From Congregibacter litoralis KT71 (GTDB lineage Bacteria > Pseudomonadota > Gammaproteobacteria > Pseudomonadales > Halieaceae), in NCBI RefSeq assembly GCF_000153125.2, contig NZ_CM002299.1:3546928-3610927 (forward strand): 64,000 nt of DNA, written 5' to 3'. A program made the position numbers and the translations under genes. The notes below the pieces were generated by a model, which worked only from the letters and a program-made list of their open reading frames with translations, searched no databases and was not told the origin of the DNA. Positions 26,841-36,843 of this stretch are shown piece after piece (the stretch's first letter is position 1; each line of letters begins with the position of its first letter).

Positions 26841-27296
26841 TAATACCAACCACCTTTGAGTAGCAGCTGCTCAAAACATCATTGAGTATCGACAACTTAA
26901 CTCTTTGAGATCATGAAAAGATAGCTCTTGGTCGCACGCAATCGCTCAAACCCGCCATCGAAAGCAGCTACCCCAATATCGCGGAATTGCTTAGTGCTGA
27001 CCTTGCGGCCATCTAAGCTAGATATCCCGGCATCAGTAGCTGAATAACGCTAGAACTGCCTGGCAGATTTCAACCAGTCCTTCCTCAAAATTCGATCGCT
27101 CTGATTCAATTGACTATCCCTAGAAACCGATAAAGGATGGATGGTCTGACATCCTTTATTCTAGCGGTCAAATTTTTACGTGAGACCGATAACGAAACGC
27201 CGTACTACACGAGCTCCGAGCACTGCCCCGTTGTTGGGGCAATTTCACGGTATCGTGTTTCGGGCCGGTTGGATCTCCAAGCTGGGTAGTCATTTG
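26841..27296. other. Divergent intergenic region with a hairpin
   Basis: Between the radical SAM gene (minus) and the EF-hand gene (plus). Holds a perfect 10-bp inverted repeat at 27130-27159; otherwise nothing recognised. Confidence 0.4.
27130..27159. terminator. Hairpin ATAAAGGATG...CATCCTTTAT
   Basis: A perfect 10-bp stem with a 10-base loop (GATGGTCTGA) in the middle of the divergent region. No T-run follows, so it may be a terminator for read-through, an operator, or an RNA structure; the terminator type is only a placeholder. Confidence 0.35.
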
Positions 27297-27716
27297 GTGA
27301 ATCAAGCGCATAGAGTAAAGACGCTGAGTGCCGCTAAGTTAGGTTATTTGCTTGGAGTTGTTTTGACCTGTATGTCGCTCATTTCTTGCCTAGATCGTCA
27401 ATCAAGCTTTTTCTCGGGCCTCGACGCCAACTTTGATAACAAAATTTCCTTTGCTGAGTGGTGGCACTACTATGGTAGTGGCCAAAAAGATCTAATCTCA
27501 TCATCACGCAGAGACTTTTATCTTGCCGACTGTGACAAAGACGACCTACTGAGTTGGGATGAGTATTGGAACCATCGTAAGAGACACAACTACTGCCCTC
27601 ATTTTGACGCACTGAGGCAGGCTGGAATAAACGCTACCCTCGTATATTTGATTAGCGAAGAACAGCGATTACTGGAGAAAACCTATTCGGCTGAAGGAGC
27701 AGGGGCTACGAATTAG
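27297..27716 (+). CDS. EF-hand lipoprotein
   Basis: About 139 residues from GTG 27297; an open frame begins at 27180 but its extra 39 residues carry no signal features. A hydrophobic stretch LGYLLGVVLTCMSLISC ends in a lipobox. Two EF-hand loops follow: DANFDNKISFAEW and DCDKDDLLSWDEYW, each with Asp/Asn at the Ca2+ positions and Glu at 12. It should bind calcium at the cell surface or periplasm. The role is unknown. Confidence 0.6.
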   Translation: MNQAHRVKTLSAAKLGYLLGVVLTCMSLISCLDRQSSFFSGLDANFDNKISFAEWWHYYGSGQKDLISSSRRDFYLADCDKDDLLSWDEYWNHRKRHNYCPHFDALRQAGINATLVYLISEEQRLLEKTYSAEGAGATN

Positions 27717-27815
27717 CTGCGGCGACTGAGGCGATGACCATGGCCATTGCAAAACCGTCTCGCTATTCGGATCACGCGTATCTAATGAATCGGTAGTAAG
27801 TGGCCCACCAAGCTC

Positions 27816-28319
27816 TCACTGACAGTCCTTTGGAACCGATTTCGCGATCCGTTCGAGCAGCGTCTGAAGTGCTTGCAGGTCTTTGTATCTTTTCGAGCCA
27901 CACCAGTAGGGCTGTAGCGAGATTGAGAATTGGTTCGCTCGCCCGGTATCCAACGTGTAATCAAACCAAAACGTCGGACCATCACCCGTATCACTCACCG
28001 TACAGCTGAGTTCCACCGCAGGCGTCAGCTCATAGCGTCTGAGCACAGGCACGAGAGTGTCATGTAGATCATCGAGCACCTCCTTATCCAGATACTTAAT
28101 GTCCCGCTTGCAGGTCCCCAAACGGTCTTTGTAATCGAGGAATTCATAGCGTCCACTGGATGCGATCAACATATCCGGATCGTTCATCATCTGTCCCCAA
28201 CCGCCATAGTCCGGTCGGTCAAAGAAAATAGACCACTGTGTGACCTGCTGCGCTTGAACCGCCTGTACCGCCGCGCAGATCAAACCGAGTCCTAAGACGA
28301 CAGACCTTGAAAGATTCAT
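27816..28319 (-). CDS. Exported protein of unknown function
   Basis: 167 residues with a signal peptide (VVLGLGLICAAVQAVQA). The mature part has four Cys, spaced as two likely disulfides, and mixed strands and helices (LQALQTLLERIAKSVPKDC at the end). It overlaps the upstream gene by 4 bp (ATGA), so both are translated together; both have the same type of length and exported nature and may form a pair. Confidence 0.6.
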   Translation of the reverse strand: MNLSRSVVLGLGLICAAVQAVQAQQVTQWSIFFDRPDYGGWGQMMNDPDMLIASSGRYEFLDYKDRLGTCKRDIKYLDKEVLDDLHDTLVPVLRRYELTPAVELSCTVSDTGDGPTFWFDYTLDTGRANQFSISLQPYWCGSKRYKDLQALQTLLERIAKSVPKDCQ

Positions 28320-28921
28320 TTGCGCCCTTCTGATAAATTTTTGCTGCAGCGATCCGCACGACTATCTCGCAAATCAATCAACATGCTCGTCAACGCAAAG
28401 AGGTCTGGATAAACCGCTTGAATCATCCCTAGATCGAGATAAGTCAGATACACACGCCGCGATGAGGCCGGGTCATCATCAACCCATGACTGAGTTACAA
28501 TGTTTAGGTGGGTGTAAGGGGAATCGACGCTGTTCAATCGATCATAAACAGCTGAACCCTGCCCCGGGTATACACCGAGGCGGTCATCAAGAGCAGCAGT
28601 TTCATGGCGAAATGCTGCGACTAGCCCAGCAACCTCCCCTTGCTCCTGATCGCTCAGACGCGTTTCACAGGAAAAACGAAAGCTATTGACCGGTTCTACA
28701 AAGGCTATCCCGCCGGTCGATACGACAACAACACTCCCTAGATCACCACCCATCCACGGATCTATGTATGGTCTTTGGAGCTGAAGGTGGATACGCCAGC
28801 CATCGTTGCGCCCCGACTGCTCGGAGCTCGCCGACGCGGACACGGTTGGCAGGACTGTCACGAAGAGAAGGAGCCTCGCAAAGAAAATGGCCGAGCTTTG
28901 ACTCGCGGACCGCAATAGCAT
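28316..28921 (-). CDS. Exported protein of unknown function
   Basis: About 201 residues from ATG 28921, where the hydrophobic leader ARLLLFVTVLPTVSASA starts; a longer reading frame upstream would overlap the preceding gene. The ending (LTYLDLGMIQAVYPDLFALT and SMLIDLRDSRADRCS) resembles the end of the downstream partner (paired short strands, then two helices), so the two may be distant duplicates. Four-base overlap with that partner. Confidence 0.6.
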   Translation of the reverse strand: MLLRSASQSSAIFFARLLLFVTVLPTVSASASSEQSGRNDGWRIHLQLQRPYIDPWMGGDLGSVVVVSTGGIAFVEPVNSFRFSCETRLSDQEQGEVAGLVAAFRHETAALDDRLGVYPGQGSAVYDRLNSVDSPYTHLNIVTQSWVDDDPASSRRVYLTYLDLGMIQAVYPDLFALTSMLIDLRDSRADRCSKNLSEGRK

Positions 28922-28964
28922 TAACAGAGACCACTGCGTCGCCTGTGATAAACACTTCGCCACC

Positions 28965-31580
28965 CTAAGTTGCCTCCTGCTCGGCACGCAGCGCAGCGAG
29001 GCGATCAACTAACTTCACGAACGCTGTTCGACTGAGGCCCTCCAGGGCAAGCGGCTCCATGGCCTCGGCGTAATCGGTAGGCCGAAAACCTTGCAAGGCC
29101 CCGCCACTAATGGTCATGGACGGCACACGGCCATACGCCATTTCAAACTCATTTGGTGACAGCCTGACTCTCGGCGACTCGTTCGCATAACCTGCCTCGA
29201 CGATATCAAGCAGCAAGCGCAGCGTATGTTCAGCCGCCCGCAAACGGTCCGCAATAGTGTCAGAAGTATCCGAGTATTCGACCATCACTAGCGCTCCCGT
29301 GACGGCATAAACACGATGCCGCAGCTCTTCCATGATGCGAAGGTGCGGCGCGACCTGCTCAATAATAATGTCCGCCAGCTCTTCGACGTCATCCGGATGT
29401 GCACGAAACCACAGCTGCCCGGGCGCATTAACGAGCGTGTATTGGGGTCGCTCGTAGTCTTGCCTGGGTTCGCGTGGAAATTCGATACCCGGATCTCCTT
29501 CTTCCAGCAAAATATCGATTTGCTGTTGCTCCCAGCCAATAGCATTGGTTGCTTGAATCGCTTCGAACAGCCTATCAGTCGATAGACTAAACACACGATC
29601 CGCATCCGCGGCGCAGCCGGGGCGCGACAGTGAAAACGTTGGCGACTTTCGAACAACGATTGACACATTCCCGACAGGCCTTCTTCGCTGAACGGCTGGC
29701 CCCTCAAGCGGTTTGCATGCATCGGCGCGGGACACGGCTTCAGCGGCGTCGATCACCAGTAGTGCTCCGACCGCCTGCTGAGACCGGTAATGCTGCGCAA
29801 ACCACTGGGGCGTCGTGAGGTACAAGTTATCTCCCAGCGGCATTGGAATTATGAACTCCTGTCTATCAGACCCGGCGTCCACCAGCTGACTCCACAGTGT
29901 TTTGCCCTCCATGGAGAGCTCACCCACAATCGAATCAGAACCTTCAGTAGCTCTGTACAACAAGGTTGCCTTCTGCGTGAGTGCTACCGCGTAGCCTCTA
30001 GGCACAACCATCTCATCAACACGCTTCTGCGAAAGAAAATGCCAACTACGCAGATAGGTCCCACGCCTATCGGCTGACCACGCACTTCCCCCAAGCGCAA
30101 AAGCCTTACTGCCAATCAGGCCGAGCAACTCAGGTCGGAAGAAACTCTCTTCATCAACCAGTACATGCTCCTGTGCCTGCCCCTCTGAACCCACGCGAAG
30201 CAGTGAATACTGGGGGCGATTAACAGGGTCCTGATAGAAACCACGACGAAGCAGGACTGCAAGCTCACCTTCTACCGAGAGCGTGAGGTCTTCCACGGCT
30301 ACTCCAGGCTCTAGAGCGAGACGCCACGCGGGCGATCCATCCAGCGCCGAGGCAACAATAAAGCTTTGATCAAAATCGCTGTAATAGTGGACGATGCGAC
30401 TCACATCCGCCGACACGGCAATCGCGGCGCCCGCCGGAATCGACCACTCTGGATACGTCTTGATCTGCTCGCCTGTTTTCCCACTCAGGATGATCGTGCT
30501 CACCGTTTGCTGCTGCGCGTCCGGTCGATCAACCCGCACCAGTGCAACGTCAGTTCCAGTGGAGAGTATGTGCGTTCTGCCAATCCCATCGGCGCGAACC
30601 TGCCAAAGCGTCTCCCCGGCTAGTGAGATGGCATGGAGCATACCGGGATACGACTCTCCCGGATCGTAGTCGCTATCCGGACTCCAAAGCAAAGTTGTTC
30701 TATCAGCGAGGCTCGCTGCTACCGGCCTGGTTCCCGCGGGCAGTCCGCTGATGATGGTTTTTCGCTCTCTTGCGCCATGCGGCTCAAAGAAGGGAATATG
30801 CGGAGGAGAAACGCATGCGTAGGCTGCTTCGCGTGTACGTGCATTAACCGTTGTAACACCGCATTCTCTATGCGACAGCAACACTGTTGGTCCGCTTGCA
30901 TCATAGTAGCGATCAATTCGAAACACCTCACGTCTTGGACTACTGCGATCACCCCCCGACTTTAGAAAGGCGGCGTCTGCTACGCGCAGTGCCTCCTCGT
31001 CGGTCGGCCAGTGCGACGCCTCCAACCCAGGGGATTGGCTTTCCAGCAGACTCACGCCAGCTTCTTCAAGAACGCCTGAGATACTTAGTCGTATGCTGAC
31101 ATGCGTGTTACGGGTCGTGACCCCTGCAATTGTCTGCTCGCAGCTCAGTCCGAAATGCTCAATGTCGTTTTCCATTGGGAAGCGCTGGACCCTACAACTT
31201 AAGTCGCCAGCTATCGGAGCGGTTACACACTCTCCGTGCAACCTCAAGTCGGAAAGAAGCTCTCTCCCAGCCGCATCTGGATCTTTTACGAGCAGCGTGG
31301 GATCGATCGAGAAGGCTGGCATTAGGACTGCCGGTGGTGTGGGCGTCGAATCAGGCGAGAGTTCGGCTCGGACCACCCCGCCGTGAGCGCGATAATCAAG
31401 GCTCCACATGGCGTCGTACCGCGCCTCACGAAAACCTCCGTCCGGATTGCCATGATTAGACGAACACTGATCAGCGCCCACTGCGCCTGCGCTTAAGAGT
31501 CCAGCGGCAGTGACTGTCAAAAGGATTCGAAAGTAGCGGGGTCTGGAAACAACAGACAGACCTTCCGTATTCCGCTTCAT
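28965..31580 (-). CDS. Large exported beta-propeller-like protein, unknown function
   Basis: About 871 residues from ATG 31580; upstream frame to 31658 gives no added signal. Signal peptide near residues 15-35 (LLTVTAAGLLSAGAVGA). In the middle, repeated blade-like blocks with G-x-W and D-G-x-P-x-W patterns (SLAGETLWQVRADG, ALDGSPAWRLALEPG, SMEGKTLWSQLVDAG) look like a PQQ-type propeller. The C-terminal ~150 residues are helical. No catalytic motif seen. Divergent from the small membrane gene at 31873. Confidence 0.6.
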   Translation of the reverse strand: MKRNTEGLSVVSRPRYFRILLTVTAAGLLSAGAVGADQCSSNHGNPDGGFREARYDAMWSLDYRAHGGVVRAELSPDSTPTPPAVLMPAFSIDPTLLVKDPDAAGRELLSDLRLHGECVTAPIAGDLSCRVQRFPMENDIEHFGLSCEQTIAGVTTRNTHVSIRLSISGVLEEAGVSLLESQSPGLEASHWPTDEEALRVADAAFLKSGGDRSSPRREVFRIDRYYDASGPTVLLSHRECGVTTVNARTREAAYACVSPPHIPFFEPHGARERKTIISGLPAGTRPVAASLADRTTLLWSPDSDYDPGESYPGMLHAISLAGETLWQVRADGIGRTHILSTGTDVALVRVDRPDAQQQTVSTIILSGKTGEQIKTYPEWSIPAGAAIAVSADVSRIVHYYSDFDQSFIVASALDGSPAWRLALEPGVAVEDLTLSVEGELAVLLRRGFYQDPVNRPQYSLLRVGSEGQAQEHVLVDEESFFRPELLGLIGSKAFALGGSAWSADRRGTYLRSWHFLSQKRVDEMVVPRGYAVALTQKATLLYRATEGSDSIVGELSMEGKTLWSQLVDAGSDRQEFIIPMPLGDNLYLTTPQWFAQHYRSQQAVGALLVIDAAEAVSRADACKPLEGPAVQRRRPVGNVSIVVRKSPTFSLSRPGCAADADRVFSLSTDRLFEAIQATNAIGWEQQQIDILLEEGDPGIEFPREPRQDYERPQYTLVNAPGQLWFRAHPDDVEELADIIIEQVAPHLRIMEELRHRVYAVTGALVMVEYSDTSDTIADRLRAAEHTLRLLLDIVEAGYANESPRVRLSPNEFEMAYGRVPSMTISGGALQGFRPTDYAEAMEPLALEGLSRTAFVKLVDRLAALRAEQEAT

Positions 31581-31872
31581 AATGGCAACCTCAAAGTAGA
31601 GCGGGACCGTCCTGCTCATGGCAGCAGATAGAAGTCGGTACCATTGAAACTTCTTCATCGTTTTACTCTATCTATGTGACAGCCTTGATACGGCAATTAT
31701 TGACCCATTTAGTGATAACCCCCACCACAAGCGTGATTTTCTTGTATTTTCCTCTAGACTGGAAATGCGGGCGAAGAGGTTTTAGCGCAATACATGAGCG
31801 ATACCGTGGACTTTTAAAAGCCGCGAATACTGTGACGAGCTTACTCAGCTTAGATCTCGAGGAGAACGAAAA

Positions 31873-32190
31873 GTGGATAACGTACAAGCGCAACTGGTTT
31901 ACGAAGATGCGAGGCGGAAGGAATCAGCTTTACAAGAGTTCGAATCTCTCCGCCCCACCTACAATCCTATCGTATCGGCCGTTGCCCAAGTGATGTGCAT
32001 CGCGCTGTTTATGTGGTTCATCAACTCACAGGGAGTAGGAAGTTCCTCGGATAACAACATCGTGTTCATGGCCATGTTCATGCTCATCCTAGGCAATCAA
32101 TACTTCACCCTCGAGCTGCATCGTCGGACGCACACGAGAATTGATGCCTTTCACCGCCTGATGAGTCGCAGTATAAAAGAGAGGGCGTGA
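31873..32190 (+). CDS. Small two-helix membrane protein
   Basis: 105 residues starting at GTG 31873, chosen because GAGGAG is 9 bp upstream. A soluble N-terminal part (YEDARRKESALQEFESLRP) precedes two membrane helices (IVSAVAQVMCIALFMWFI and NIVFMAMFMLILGNQYF), and a polar tail with HRRTHTRIDAFHRLM. No family recognised. Confidence 0.6.
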   Translation: MDNVQAQLVYEDARRKESALQEFESLRPTYNPIVSAVAQVMCIALFMWFINSQGVGSSSDNNIVFMAMFMLILGNQYFTLELHRRTHTRIDAFHRLMSRSIKERA

Positions 32191-32331
32191 ATACAGATCG
32201 TAGTGGCATCATAAGTCTATGGAGCGATGCGACAACTATTTACGACGCGTCAGGCAGCTCATGTGACAAAACCTCGAGTGAAGGACTGGCAAACGACTAT
32301 GCTTGCCGTTGTTTCGATAGGTCGCCCTGCG

Positions 32332-33495
32332 TCACTCATTGTCGACGACACATCGTAACTCCGGTCGACGCTCAAGAATTTTGTCGGCCGCGACCCCCAT
32401 CTGTGCTCTCGCCCCCGCCTCGCCAACACTTCTCAGCGCGGCCAAATACTCGGCAAACAGTTCCGGCGTGCTGAGCATCACGAGTTCATGCACTGGGCTG
32501 TAGGGGCGACTCTTCATTAACTCCCGTTCGCGCTGAATCCCCGCTTCCATGGCTGCTGCTCGCTCGACTTCACCCAAGGCAGCCAGCATGATCTGTTGTA
32601 GACGTCTCGCTATCGCAAGTGACAAATCGTTTTTCCCTTGGCGCTCCAGAAGCTCGCCATACGCGAGGCAGGCGTACCCCCAAGATTTGTCGGCAGCCGA
32701 CTGTTCTCTGCACAGCGACACAACTGGCCCATAAGCCGGTAACGGTGCTATTCCAAACGCATAGGATGCTCGTTGCAGAAACGATTGGTTGGTACCTGCC
32801 GCCAAACCACGCTCGATTGCAGCGATGTATTCAGGCCAATAAACGGTGGACTGGGACACTGACGCCGCCTGCTCCAATGCCTGTAAGGCACCGACAGTGT
32901 CGCCAGACGCATGGCGACTGACGGCCGCACGAGCCCACACCTCGCTGTTCTGGCTATCGGCGGCCAATAACTGAGACTCCCATGCATCAGTATTGCAGCC
33001 GATATCACCGTCTACCTTGGAGCATATCTGTACCGCACTCCACAGCATCATAGGATCGGTCGGCGTAATGGCTAGAGCGCGATTGATCAACGCCACGCTT
33101 TTTACTGGATCGTCCTCGAGGAGCGCTGCCACATGCAAGTGTTCTGCAGACGCAGACTGAGAGAGCACACTCGTCATATCAGCCTGCCATCCTGCAAATT
33201 CCTCCTCAGTTTGGACATCAAGCAGGGCATTGATAGCTTCGTTGCAGTCCATACTGTCCTTACTCAATTCGTCATCAGAGCTAATCGACGGTAACAGAAG
33301 ACGCGCGACGTCCGGAGCTAGATAAGGTAAGAAGCGTTGTTCTGGCGACCCTGTATTTGTTGAGTCTTGGGAGACTTCTACGGAGCTAACGCCAAATGGC
33401 TCGGTCGACCACGCCATCCATCCGATGCATAGCACAACTGCGATAACGGATGACACCGCTGCCCTTTGAGCAGAGCTCACGCGGCAACTTCCCAA
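32332..33495 (-). CDS. TPR-like membrane-anchored protein, unknown function
   Basis: 387 residues. One N-terminal hydrophobic helix (VSSVIAVVLCIGWMAWS) anchors or exports it. From ~130 there are helix pairs of TPR character (HVAALLEDDPVKSVALINRA, AVSRHASGDTVGALQALEQAA). The start codon is TTG or a GTG five codons later. Function unknown. Confidence 0.6.
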   Translation of the reverse strand: MGSCRVSSAQRAAVSSVIAVVLCIGWMAWSTEPFGVSSVEVSQDSTNTGSPEQRFLPYLAPDVARLLLPSISSDDELSKDSMDCNEAINALLDVQTEEEFAGWQADMTSVLSQSASAEHLHVAALLEDDPVKSVALINRALAITPTDPMMLWSAVQICSKVDGDIGCNTDAWESQLLAADSQNSEVWARAAVSRHASGDTVGALQALEQAASVSQSTVYWPEYIAAIERGLAAGTNQSFLQRASYAFGIAPLPAYGPVVSLCREQSAADKSWGYACLAYGELLERQGKNDLSLAIARRLQQIMLAALGEVERAAAMEAGIQRERELMKSRPYSPVHELVMLSTPELFAEYLAALRSVGEAGARAQMGVAADKILERRPELRCVVDNE

Positions 33496-33550
33496 GCGCT
33501 AATTTTCACCAAAGCCTTCGTAAGGTCGCATGAGCACTCATCTGAGCGCA

Positions 33551-33871
33551 TCACAAGTCGTCAGCGTGCGAGATGGGTCCACCAGGCAGGTAATCAACAG
33601 AGCATTCCTGGAGGACTCCTCCTGGTGTGCGTCCAGTGATGCGAAAAAGCACAACGCCGTAAAACACCTTGGCGTCGATAACTGACGTATTTCGACGGTT
33701 ATGCACAACATACCGTTTTGGAACGAGGCCAGCGAGAGGCGCATCTAGACAGACCAAAAGCTGCTCCTGCATTTTGGGAGGCAGGTCATAAGCGGACATG
33801 CCGTAAAACAAATGAAACTGAATGAAAGCTGCAAAAACCAAGAGCGCACCGGCAAGCAACGTTAGACGCAC
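33551..33871 (-). CDS. Small exported protein, unknown function
   Basis: 106 residues from GTG 33871. Hydrophobic N-terminus (LTLLAGALLVFAAFIQFHLF) is a signal or anchor. Mature part includes VFYGVVLFRITGRTPGGVLQ, a short beta-rich segment. No family recognised. Confidence 0.5.
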   Translation of the reverse strand: MRLTLLAGALLVFAAFIQFHLFYGMSAYDLPPKMQEQLLVCLDAPLAGLVPKRYVVHNRRNTSVIDAKVFYGVVLFRITGRTPGGVLQECSVDYLPGGPISHADDL

Positions 33872-33926
33872 TCCGCAAGCCCGCCTTGTCTTACACAGAA
33901 CACACTTAACGGAGCACGTGAAGCGC

Positions 33927-34472
33927 TCATGATTGACCTTCTTGGAATGAAGACCTCGGCGGAAGCAAACCGGACTTCGATCGCACGTGAATACGAAACT
34001 CCGTCTTCACCGGCTGCGCACTCGGGCAAAGGTAGACAACAGCAAACGATACGCTGCCCGCATGGCGTGCGACGTAGCTCTCTTGATCGAACGCTGGGTC
34101 ATGATAGATCACGTTTGAATCGACTTCTCCGGTGATAACAATCGGCACCGACGGGATAAACTCACCGTTATCATCCAGCGCATTCACCAACAGTTTACTT
34201 AGGGTGAACGTATCACCGACATCGAGTTCCAGATCTTTGGCAACGAGTGACACCGGCATATGAGGCTGAGAGCATGCCTTTTCAAGCGAGTAGATGGTAA
34301 ACATCCGAAAACCCGTCTCGATAGAACCATCCACTACTGAAGCGGAATAGCCCTCAGCAAGAGTCGACCCGGCACTCGCCTGCGATAGTGTCATTGCCAA
34401 GAATACAACTAGGATCAACTCACAATGACGACGATAACAAGCCACAGACACTAAAGCTTGTCGAACTAGCAT
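33927..34472 (-). CDS. Exported protein of unknown function
   Basis: 181 residues, signal peptide (LILVVFLAMTLSQASA). The mature part contains blocks like LELDVGDTFTLSKLLVNALD and AGSVSFAVVYLCPS that read as Ig-like or cadherin-like strands. GGAG lies about 12 bp before the ATG. No family assigned. Confidence 0.55.
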   Translation of the reverse strand: MLVRQALVSVACYRRHCELILVVFLAMTLSQASAGSTLAEGYSASVVDGSIETGFRMFTIYSLEKACSQPHMPVSLVAKDLELDVGDTFTLSKLLVNALDDNGEFIPSVPIVITGEVDSNVIYHDPAFDQESYVARHAGSVSFAVVYLCPSAQPVKTEFRIHVRSKSGLLPPRSSFQEGQS

Positions 34473-34829
34473 ACGTATGACCGCTCCTCGCCTCGTTGTC
34501 TAACGGGTACAGCATGCCGGATATTCACGACGCAAACTATGAGTGCCACAACCAACTCCAGGAAGATCAGTCTGAGTGAACCGCTTTCGAAAAAAGTCTA
34601 CATCTACCAGTTTGCCGCCATCGATCCATCGATAAAAAGACGAGACCGTCGCTTGCGCCCAACACCTTCTAGTCATAAGGCGTAGCTACACCTGGGTCAA
34701 AGTATTATCACTAGGGGAGTGGCCGAAAAGGGCAACAAATCGCCCTGGCCGACAGCCAACTCAAGCTCAATGCTGGCCGAGGGATAAAGCGCCAATACCC
34801 TACCCTAGTACTGGAGGGCCACGGTATTG
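34473..34829. other. Intergenic region, nothing recognised
   Basis: About 355 bp between two minus-strand genes; no supported gene or repeat seen. Confidence 0.35.
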
Positions 34830-35588
34830 TCAGCGCAGGTCGTTCGTGAGCTCCCAGCTTTCGGCAAGGTCGAGATTCGCATCAGGCTCGTGTCTGAAAA
34901 AAAAGGACCCCTCGCCGGCCAGACAAGATTCGGAGCCGAATATTGCAAAGGCCTGATCGTTCCTCATCCGCTGAAACTTAATCAAGACATTCCTTTCCTC
35001 TAGCGGCACCTCGCTTTCTACAGCAAGGCCTATATTCTTGATAACGTGTAATCCTGCGTCCGAGATCTCTCCAACCACAGTGACCTTGCATTCCTGATCG
35101 TCTAGCTCCACATACTGCCTAAACACTACGGGATCGCAGGACCAACCCAACGTTGGCTCAGCCGCTGCTGGACCTTGAACGGGAGCTTTGCATCTAACAA
35201 AAGCGCCATCACCACGACCGGCGTGTTCTCTAAAGGGTTCAAAATAGATATCGGCTTGAGGGCGTTGACAGCTTACCTGCGGACTAAGGGACTCAAGCTG
35301 TTTTTGGATTTCTTCCATGGAGCTTCCCGTCACGGCGGCCCATACTGTTTTCCCGCCCGACTTGTCTTCATCCGTCTCTTCACAACCGGGCGTGCCCACG
35401 CTAGGCATGAAATGCGAATACTTTATACCGGGACTAGCGGCAAGTTCCGGGTGTCGGCCGACGACGATGGTCTTTATCGCCAGATAGTCCGCCTCACTAA
35501 CAGGACTTGGACTAATGTACTCCTCACCAAAGCAGCTAAGGCCCCCAACAAGTAATGGTAGAGAAGCCAAAAAAATAGGTCGTCGCAT
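34830..35588 (-). CDS. Putative lipoprotein, unknown function
   Basis: 252 residues. The leader FLASLPLLVGGLSC ends in a lipobox-like LSC (Cys19). Mature part with six further Cys, likely disulfides, and sequence like YLAIKTIVVGRHPELAASPG. No family assigned. Confidence 0.6.
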   Translation of the reverse strand: MRRPIFLASLPLLVGGLSCFGEEYISPSPVSEADYLAIKTIVVGRHPELAASPGIKYSHFMPSVGTPGCEETDEDKSGGKTVWAAVTGSSMEEIQKQLESLSPQVSCQRPQADIYFEPFREHAGRGDGAFVRCKAPVQGPAAAEPTLGWSCDPVVFRQYVELDDQECKVTVVGEISDAGLHVIKNIGLAVESEVPLEERNVLIKFQRMRNDQAFAIFGSESCLAGEGSFFFRHEPDANLDLAESWELTNDLR

Positions 35589-35833
35589 ACCAATACGCTC
35601 CGCAATCCATGGAAACTCACTCGAACATCATGACAGAAACCATAAAGCCGCCCCTCAGTCGTGTCTACATCGTTCACTTTCTTCCGTGGTCAGTGTGCCG
35701 CGCATTGCTTTGCCTAAGCATTGAAAGACCAACAACTCAACACAGACCAACTCCACTGTTATCGACATGGCAACCAGAACAACCGGTGCAATGCTCGCGA
35801 TGCCCCAAAGATTCAAAGGTGAGCAGGCTCAAC

Positions 35834-36637
35834 TTAGTCATCCGCCCTCACAATATTTATTCCAGCCTTGTTGCCTTGCTGTGAGACGCCCGGCTCCCTT
35901 CCCCTATTTGCTAGTTCCCGGACAATCGCTTCAATTTGGGGCTTCATCTCTTCGATATCCGGCATAAAGCCTGCCTGCCCCCCAAGCTCCGTGGCAAGCT
36001 CATCCGATATCTGTTCACTCTGCTGGGCATACGTATCCCACGCGTGAGCGTCACGCTGTGTAACAAGGCACAAGTCATCGATTCGGGGGCGAAGCCGTTT
36101 TATCAATCGGTTTGGCGTATCCAAGCTTAAGCCAAAGTGTTGAAGATCTAGACGCTTATAGTCGCAGCCATCATCTTGGAGCCAAAAGTGAGCTGTGTAC
36201 CGATCTCTTGCTCGGCGGCACGCAGTTGCGTCACCGCCGTCAATTACGGCAGGAATCTCGGCTCGCAGCCTTTGCATTGTATTATCAAATTCGCTGCCAT
36301 CCTGAGTCTGAGAGCCTCCGTCACACGCCGCGCTGGATAAAAAACGGGCTCTGAAACGAGCTTCTACACCAGGCCGGTCGAGAATTTGTAGCGATGTTCG
36401 CAAACTAGGTGTCCTGCGACCTTCATCGAACATAAGCGCATCGAGGTCGTGTATCACACTGTAAAAAAGCGTATCGGTGCAGACATCAAAACCCGTTGCT
36501 GCGAGACCATTTTCCCGAATCGCAGGATACTGCCCCAACCTCAGCGCTTGTGTAACTCGCCACTTACGAATAATGCTCACCATGAACGCTACGAGGTGAT
36601 CCGTATGCTTTATGAGTTTCTTATCATCACCGTTCAT
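35834..36637 (-). CDS. HEPN/AbiU2-like candidate protein
   Basis: About 267 residues from ATG 36637 with GGAGG 5 bp upstream. All helical, no signal peptide, in contrast to its neighbours. Features: KLIKHTDHLVAFMVSIIRKW, then a helix pair, and RRARDRYTAHFWLQDD, whose R-x(4-6)-H spacing is that of HEPN RNases such as AbiU2. Such proteins act in abortive infection or toxin systems. Assigned from motif spacing and overall layout only; the match could be accidental. Confidence 0.4.
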   Translation of the reverse strand: MNGDDKKLIKHTDHLVAFMVSIIRKWRVTQALRLGQYPAIRENGLAATGFDVCTDTLFYSVIHDLDALMFDEGRRTPSLRTSLQILDRPGVEARFRARFLSSAACDGGSQTQDGSEFDNTMQRLRAEIPAVIDGGDATACRRARDRYTAHFWLQDDGCDYKRLDLQHFGLSLDTPNRLIKRLRPRIDDLCLVTQRDAHAWDTYAQQSEQISDELATELGGQAGFMPDIEEMKPQIEAIVRELANRGREPGVSQQGNKAGINIVRADD

Positions 36638-36843
36638 GAAGCCTCCGCTACCGACGCCCTTCACTGTTACTCACAGCGTTACTACAAGGGTCACAATCAG
36701 TAAAATACAAAACGTCACACCTAACCAACACTGCAAGCCAACCACAATCGCCGTAGCCATGCGCGACAGCTTGGGTCTTTATCAGCTGAAGCTGCGCTGT
36801 TACCTAGGCTTAGAGACACGCAACCTTAGACCGGTTGCCTCCA

